Origin: Cytophagales bacterium
Lineage (GTDB): Bacteria > Bacteroidota > Bacteroidia > Cytophagales > Cyclobacteriaceae
DNA length: 9,431 nt
Assembly (NCBI GenBank): GCA_003504855.1
Contig: DNZD01000363.1
Coordinates: 1-9,431, forward strand
Direction of reading: 5' to 3'
The position numbers and the translations under genes are program-made. The notes beneath the pieces were generated by a model. It saw only the letters and a list, made by a program, of their open reading frames with translations. It was not told the origin of the DNA and did no database searches. Every line of letters begins with the position of its first letter. Position 1 is the first letter of the stretch. Of the stretch, positions 6,359 through 9,431 are shown one piece after another.

Positions 6359-7135
6359 ATGAGATTGCTTTTTATGGTGCTGTTATTGTTCTGCACCCAA
6401 CTGGTTATTGCCCAGGATTTTTCCCGGTATCAAAAAAAGACGTTTGAGTCGACCGAGGGATCAATATCCTATCGCATACTCTACCCGGACAACTATAAGC
6501 CGACGAAGAAATACCCGTTGGTTGTATTTCTGCACGGGGCGGGTGAAAGAGGAAACGACAATGAAGCTCAATTGAAGCATGGCGCCGCCTTGTTTCTCAA
6601 AGAGGAGAACCGCAAAAAGTATCCGGCTATCGTTGTGTTTCCCCAATGCCCTGCCGAAGACTTTTGGGCAAACCTGAAGGTGGAGGACAAAACCCCGCGG
6701 GAATGGTCATATGATTATGCAGGTGCACCCAAACCTGCTTTGGCGGCGGCCATGGCGTTGGTGAACAAACTGATTCAGGATGAAGGTGTCGACTCACATC
6801 GGGTTTACATTACGGGGTTGTCTATGGGTGGCATGGGAACATTCGAAGCTGCGTATCGCTTCCCCTCTCTATTTGCTGCAGCGCTACCCATCTGCGGTGG
6901 CGGTAACGACCAGGGTTATGACAACCGGATAAAATCGATCCCATATTGGGTATTCCACGGCGATGCCGACCCCGTGGTGCCGGTGCGCAGTTCCCGGATC
7001 ATGGTCGGAAAATTGACAGCTGTTGGAGCCTCTGTGAAGTATACAGAATATCCGGGTGTCGGGCATGATAGCTGGACCAACGTCTTTGCAGAACCAGACT
7101 ACCTTGCCTGGATGTTTAAGCAAAAAAGAAAATAG
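6359..7135 (+). CDS. Secreted alpha/beta-hydrolase esterase/peptidase-like (COG4099/CE1-like)
   Basis: A 258-residue protein with a type I signal peptide (MRLLF start, hydrophobic core, probable cleavage after VIA at residue 18). Cys12 is not in a lipobox, because Phe precedes it. The mature part is an alpha/beta-hydrolase: oxyanion HGAGERG at 59-65, nucleophile S155 in GLSMGG, acid D204 in HGDADPVVP and H236 in GVGHDSW, all in canonical order. The family includes predicted peptidases, phospholipase/carboxylesterase-like enzymes and CE1-type feruloyl or acetyl esterases, so the likely job is hydrolysis of an ester in the periplasm or outside the cell. The HGAGERG motif is common in Bacteroidota polysaccharide-linked esterases. 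The nearby GH3 enzyme makes a carbohydrate ester plausible but not shown. It lies 25 nt after the TerB-like gene and converges on the next gene with only 10 bp between stops. Confidence 0.88.
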   Translation: MRLLFMVLLLFCTQLVIAQDFSRYQKKTFESTEGSISYRILYPDNYKPTKKYPLVVFLHGAGERGNDNEAQLKHGAALFLKEENRKKYPAIVVFPQCPAEDFWANLKVEDKTPREWSYDYAGAPKPALAAAMALVNKLIQDEGVDSHRVYITGLSMGGMGTFEAAYRFPSLFAAALPICGGGNDQGYDNRIKSIPYWVFHGDADPVVPVRSSRIMVGKLTAVGASVKYTEYPGVGHDSWTNVFAEPDYLAWMFKQKRK

Positions 7136-7145
7136 CGTCAGGCAC

Positions 7146-8117
7146 CTAACGCACCAACGGGTTTTCAAAAAATGCGAAGGCTCGCTGTTCCATCCAACTG
7201 TCATCACTGCCGGGCAAGGTGAATCCGGTATGTCCGCCCCGGTCGGGAGTTTCCAGGTATACAAAGTCGCTTTGTCGGGCGATGTCAAAAGGGTAGCAGG
7301 CAGGTGGCAGGAACGGATCGTTCACAGCATTCGCTATTAATACGGGAACACGGATATTTGAAATATGCGGCAATGAGGCTGCCCGTTCATAGAAATCCTG
7401 CGCATCCCGGAATCCATGTAAGGGCGCAGTATACCGGTTGTCAAAAGCTTCGAATGATTTGATCTGATCAAATCCCCGGTAGGAGATCAGGTCCGGAAAT
7501 CGTTCTGATTTGAGCTTGATTTTGGCCCCTAGTTTTTTCAGAAATCGATTCAGGTAAAACCGCTTTTCCGGCTTGTCTAACTCGCGGGCACTAGAACCCA
7601 AATGACAAGGAACGGAGAAAGCAACACCGCCATTTACCTGGGTGGGTAAAGTTCCTGCGTTTTCACCCAGGTACTTCAGTGTCATACTGCCACCCATGCT
7701 GATGCCAACCAGCACGATCGTTTCGTAACCGCCCGCTGCTATTGCATGGTCCACAACTGCCGTGATATCCTCGGTTGCTCCATGATGATAGAAGCGAGGG
7801 AGGCGATTCATTTCGCCGCTGCAACTACGGCAATTCCAGGCCAGTGCGTCCCAACCACGACGGTAAAAGTACCTCGCCATTCCTTTGCTGTAGTGTCGAT
7901 CACTGCTCCCCTCCAGTCCGTGCGATACGATCATCAGTTTACGCGTACCCTGCTTCAGCCAGTCCAGGTCCAAAAAATCGCCATCTGCCAGCTCCAACCG
8001 CTCGCGCTGGTAGGTGACATCTGTAATCTTGCGAAACGCACTGGGTACAATGGTTTCGAGGTGACCATTGAACAAGTAAAGTGGTGGCCGGTAATCAGAA
8101 GTAGTAAGGATGGGCAT
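7146..8117 (-). CDS. YheT-family alpha/beta hydrolase (COG0429)
   Basis: A 323-residue cytoplasmic-type alpha/beta hydrolase. The N-terminal YRPPLYLFNGHLETIVPS is a hallmark of the YheT/ABHD1-3 group. The catalytic set is in order: oxyanion HGLEGSSDRHY (66-76), the NCRSCSGEMNR segment (95-105, normally NxRGCSGExNR), nucleophile S140 in GISMGG, D267 in NDPF and H296 in GGHTGF. Length is typical. There is no signal peptide. Bacterial members are presumed carboxylesterases or lipases with unknown natural substrates; eukaryotic relatives act on phospholipids and acylglycerols. It is the last gene of a three-gene minus-strand operon. Its ATG shares one base with the TAA of the acetyltransferase gene (TAATG), so translation is probably coupled. 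The usual RGCSG is RSCSG here, a small change near the active-site region. Confidence 0.9.
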   Translation of the reverse strand: MPILTTSDYRPPLYLFNGHLETIVPSAFRKITDVTYQRERLELADGDFLDLDWLKQGTRKLMIVSHGLEGSSDRHYSKGMARYFYRRGWDALAWNCRSCSGEMNRLPRFYHHGATEDITAVVDHAIAAGGYETIVLVGISMGGSMTLKYLGENAGTLPTQVNGGVAFSVPCHLGSSARELDKPEKRFYLNRFLKKLGAKIKLKSERFPDLISYRGFDQIKSFEAFDNRYTAPLHGFRDAQDFYERAASLPHISNIRVPVLIANAVNDPFLPPACYPFDIARQSDFVYLETPDRGGHTGFTLPGSDDSWMEQRAFAFFENPLVR

Positions 8118-8401
8118 TATTGGTTCAGTACGTCCTGAAAGGACGGAGTTTTGTCAAATACCGCTTTGGCAAAAGGACACAATGGAATAATCTTAAGTTG
8201 GTTGGCGCGTGCATACTCGACGGCCGCGGACACCAATTGTTTGCCTGCACTTTTTCCACGCAAGGCATCAGCCACTTCTGTGTGGTCAATAATCATGCGC
8301 TGTGGCCCGGCCATGGTATACGTCATCTCGGCCTGCCGTTCACCTTGCTCCTGAATGAAGAAGGCACCCTTCGATCCATGTTCTTCCCGTTGTATGATCA
8401 T
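8117..8401 (-). CDS. Small GNAT N-acetyltransferase (YjdJ/COG2388-type)
   Basis: A 94-residue single-domain acetyltransferase of the short GNAT group. The signature IDHTEVADALRGKSAGKQL (about 38-56) contains the acetyl-CoA pyrophosphate-binding loop RGKSAG, and IIPLCPFAKAVFDK (71-84) is the conserved C-terminal motif of the group, including Cys75. Length is usual for this subfamily, which lacks the N-terminal strands of full-size GNATs. Acceptor substrate is unknown. Its ATG (8401-8399) overlaps the TGA of the upstream MFS gene as ATGA, and its TAA overlaps the ATG of the hydrolase gene, so it sits as the middle member of a translationally coupled operon. No Shine-Dalgarno site is visible. 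Confidence 0.88.
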   Translation of the reverse strand: MIIQREEHGSKGAFFIQEQGERQAEMTYTMAGPQRMIIDHTEVADALRGKSAGKQLVSAAVEYARANQLKIIPLCPFAKAVFDKTPSFQDVLNQ

Positions 8402-9431
8402 ACTTTTTCCGAATTATACCGCAGGCTCAATACCGTCATCACCACAAACAAAATTACTGCGAGCAACAGCGCATAGCGCAGTGTAAACATGTCAGCGAGA
8501 AGGCCGATGATCGGCGGGCCAAACAAGAAACCCGAGTAACCTACGGTGGTGACCATGGCCAGTCCAACACCGGGCGGAAGGTTTCGCGTATGGCCGGCAA
8601 TGCTATAGGCAATGGGAACGATGGCTGAAAGGCCAATGCCTACGACAAACAACCCACCAATAACAGCGAATGGATTTGTAAACAAAATGGCCAGGGTCAG
8701 GCCCACGGAAGCCACCAGTCCACACACCACCATTAATGACTTGTCACCGTACCGCACCCGGGCACCATCGCCAAACAGCCTTCCGATCGTCATAGCCATC
8801 GCAAATGCTGACAACCCCAAAGGCGCAATGGCGCGATCGGCATGTGCAATATTTTCCATGTAGTTGGTACTCCAGTCGGCCATGGCGCCTTCACCCAGCA
8901 TACTGCAGAATGCGATGATGCCGATGCTGACCATAGCGGCATTGGGCAAACGGAAGGCAGGACCCTCTTGTGCCTTGGATGCAGGTTTATCGTGAATGAG
9001 ATAGTAACGTGCAATGAGTACTACTATGACACTGATCAGGGAGATGGCACCGAAATGAATAAATAACCCGGTATCCAGCTTGGCAAAGAGCGAACCGCTG
9101 AAGGCACCCATCATCATACCGATGCTGAACAATGCATGAAACGATGTCATGATGGGTTTACCCAATTGTTTTTCGACCATGACGGCTTGGGAGTTCATAG
9201 CCACATCAAGCATACCGGAGGTAATCCCCAAAAGAAAAAACAAGATCACCAGGCCTGCCAGGACAGGCATTTTGGGAATGAAAACGATCAATGCGCAGTA
9301 AGCAAAGGCGGAGAAAATGGTAATGCGCCGGCTTCCATTGCGGATGATCAACCATCCGGTAAACGGCATGGCGAACAATGCGCCAATCGAAGAGGACAGC
9401 AAGACCAATCCGAGTATACCGTCGTTGATAG
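8398..9431 (-). CDS. MFS transporter (YbjJ-like), 5'-truncated
   Basis: The minus-strand frame is open to the window end, and codons upstream of 9408 (INDGILG before LVLLSSSIGALFAMP) continue a normal MFS first helix, so the TTG at 9408 is internal and the start lies outside the window. About 343 residues are visible, spanning late TM1 to TM12, with the inter-helix GWLIIRNGSRR turn after TM2. The motifs GMLDVAMNSQAVMVEK, IMTSFHALFSIG and GEGAMADWS are those of the YbjJ-like group of MFS permeases, whose substrates are mostly undefined. The protein should be an inner-membrane exporter or importer using the proton gradient (family knowledge). A 4-nt ATGA overlap couples it to the acetyltransferase gene downstream. 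The C-terminus ends normally (LRYNSEKV). Confidence 0.9.
   Translation of the reverse strand, partial: INDGILGLVLLSSSIGALFAMPFTGWLIIRNGSRRITIFSAFAYCALIVFIPKMPVLAGLVILFFLLGITSGMLDVAMNSQAVMVEKQLGKPIMTSFHALFSIGMMMGAFSGSLFAKLDTGLFIHFGAISLISVIVVLIARYYLIHDKPASKAQEGPAFRLPNAAMVSIGIIAFCSMLGEGAMADWSTNYMENIAHADRAIAPLGLSAFAMAMTIGRLFGDGARVRYGDKSLMVVCGLVASVGLTLAILFTNPFAVIGGLFVVGIGLSAIVPIAYSIAGHTRNLPPGVGLAMVTTVGYSGFLFGPPIIGLLADMFTLRYALLLAVILFVVMTVLSLRYNSEKV

Noticed and set aside
6391..6396. Cys12 of the secreted esterase as a lipobox cysteine
   Set aside because: The residue before it is Phe, not Ala, Gly or Ser, and a good type I cleavage site (VIA) follows at residue 18.
9406..9408. TTG as the start codon of the MFS gene
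   Set aside because: It would remove part of the first membrane helix; upstream codons to the window end encode matching MFS sequence.
1..9431. Mobile element, CRISPR array, tRNA or phage remnant
   Set aside because: No transposase or integrase, regular repeats, tRNA-like cloverleaf or composition break was seen on either strand by reading.

Overview
The window looks like an ordinary chromosomal segment of a Bacteroidota bacterium, probably of the Cytophagales/Chitinophagales kind (inference). The support is: lipoprotein signal peptides on polymer-degrading enzymes; a Nudix/winged-helix sugar-type regulator of a kind common in this phylum; no Shine-Dalgarno-like GGAGG before any start codon; and promoter-like elements resembling the phylum's TAnnTTTG consensus. 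Coding density is very high and base composition is near 50% GC throughout, with no sign of a composition break, mobile element, tRNA/rRNA or CRISPR.

Layout, left to right. (1) 1-3122, + strand: two tandem, divergent paralogues of the D-aminoacylase (N-acyl-D-amino-acid deacylase) amidohydrolase family. The first is cut by the window edge; the second is a lipoprotein with an altered metal site. (2) 3119-3883, - strand: a Nudix-fold transcriptional regulator (NrtR/AraR-like architecture) whose catalytic Nudix box is degenerate. Its stop codon overlaps that of the upstream amidohydrolase in a shared CTAG. (3) 3884-3927: a 44-bp divergent promoter region almost filled by two interleaved palindromes, the probable operator(s). 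(4) 3928-5799, + strand: a family 3 glycoside hydrolase lipoprotein, the likely target of that regulator. (5) 5896-7135, + strand: a small TerB-like protein and a secreted alpha/beta-hydrolase esterase 25 nt downstream. (6) 7146-9431, - strand: a tightly overlapping operon of an MFS transporter (cut by the window edge), a small YjdJ-type GNAT acetyltransferase and a YheT-family alpha/beta hydrolase.

Working together: the clearest functional unit is the regulator plus divergent GH3 enzyme. A catalytically inactive Nudix domain probably senses a sugar-derived ligand and controls both genes through the shared operator region. The two deacylases probably form an operon that processes N-acylated D-amino acids or related amides in the envelope. 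The - strand operon at the right end is translationally coupled by ATGA and TAATG overlaps. I see no wholly new multi-gene system. The most notable signal is the interleaved A-B-A'-B' palindrome arrangement at 3894-3928.
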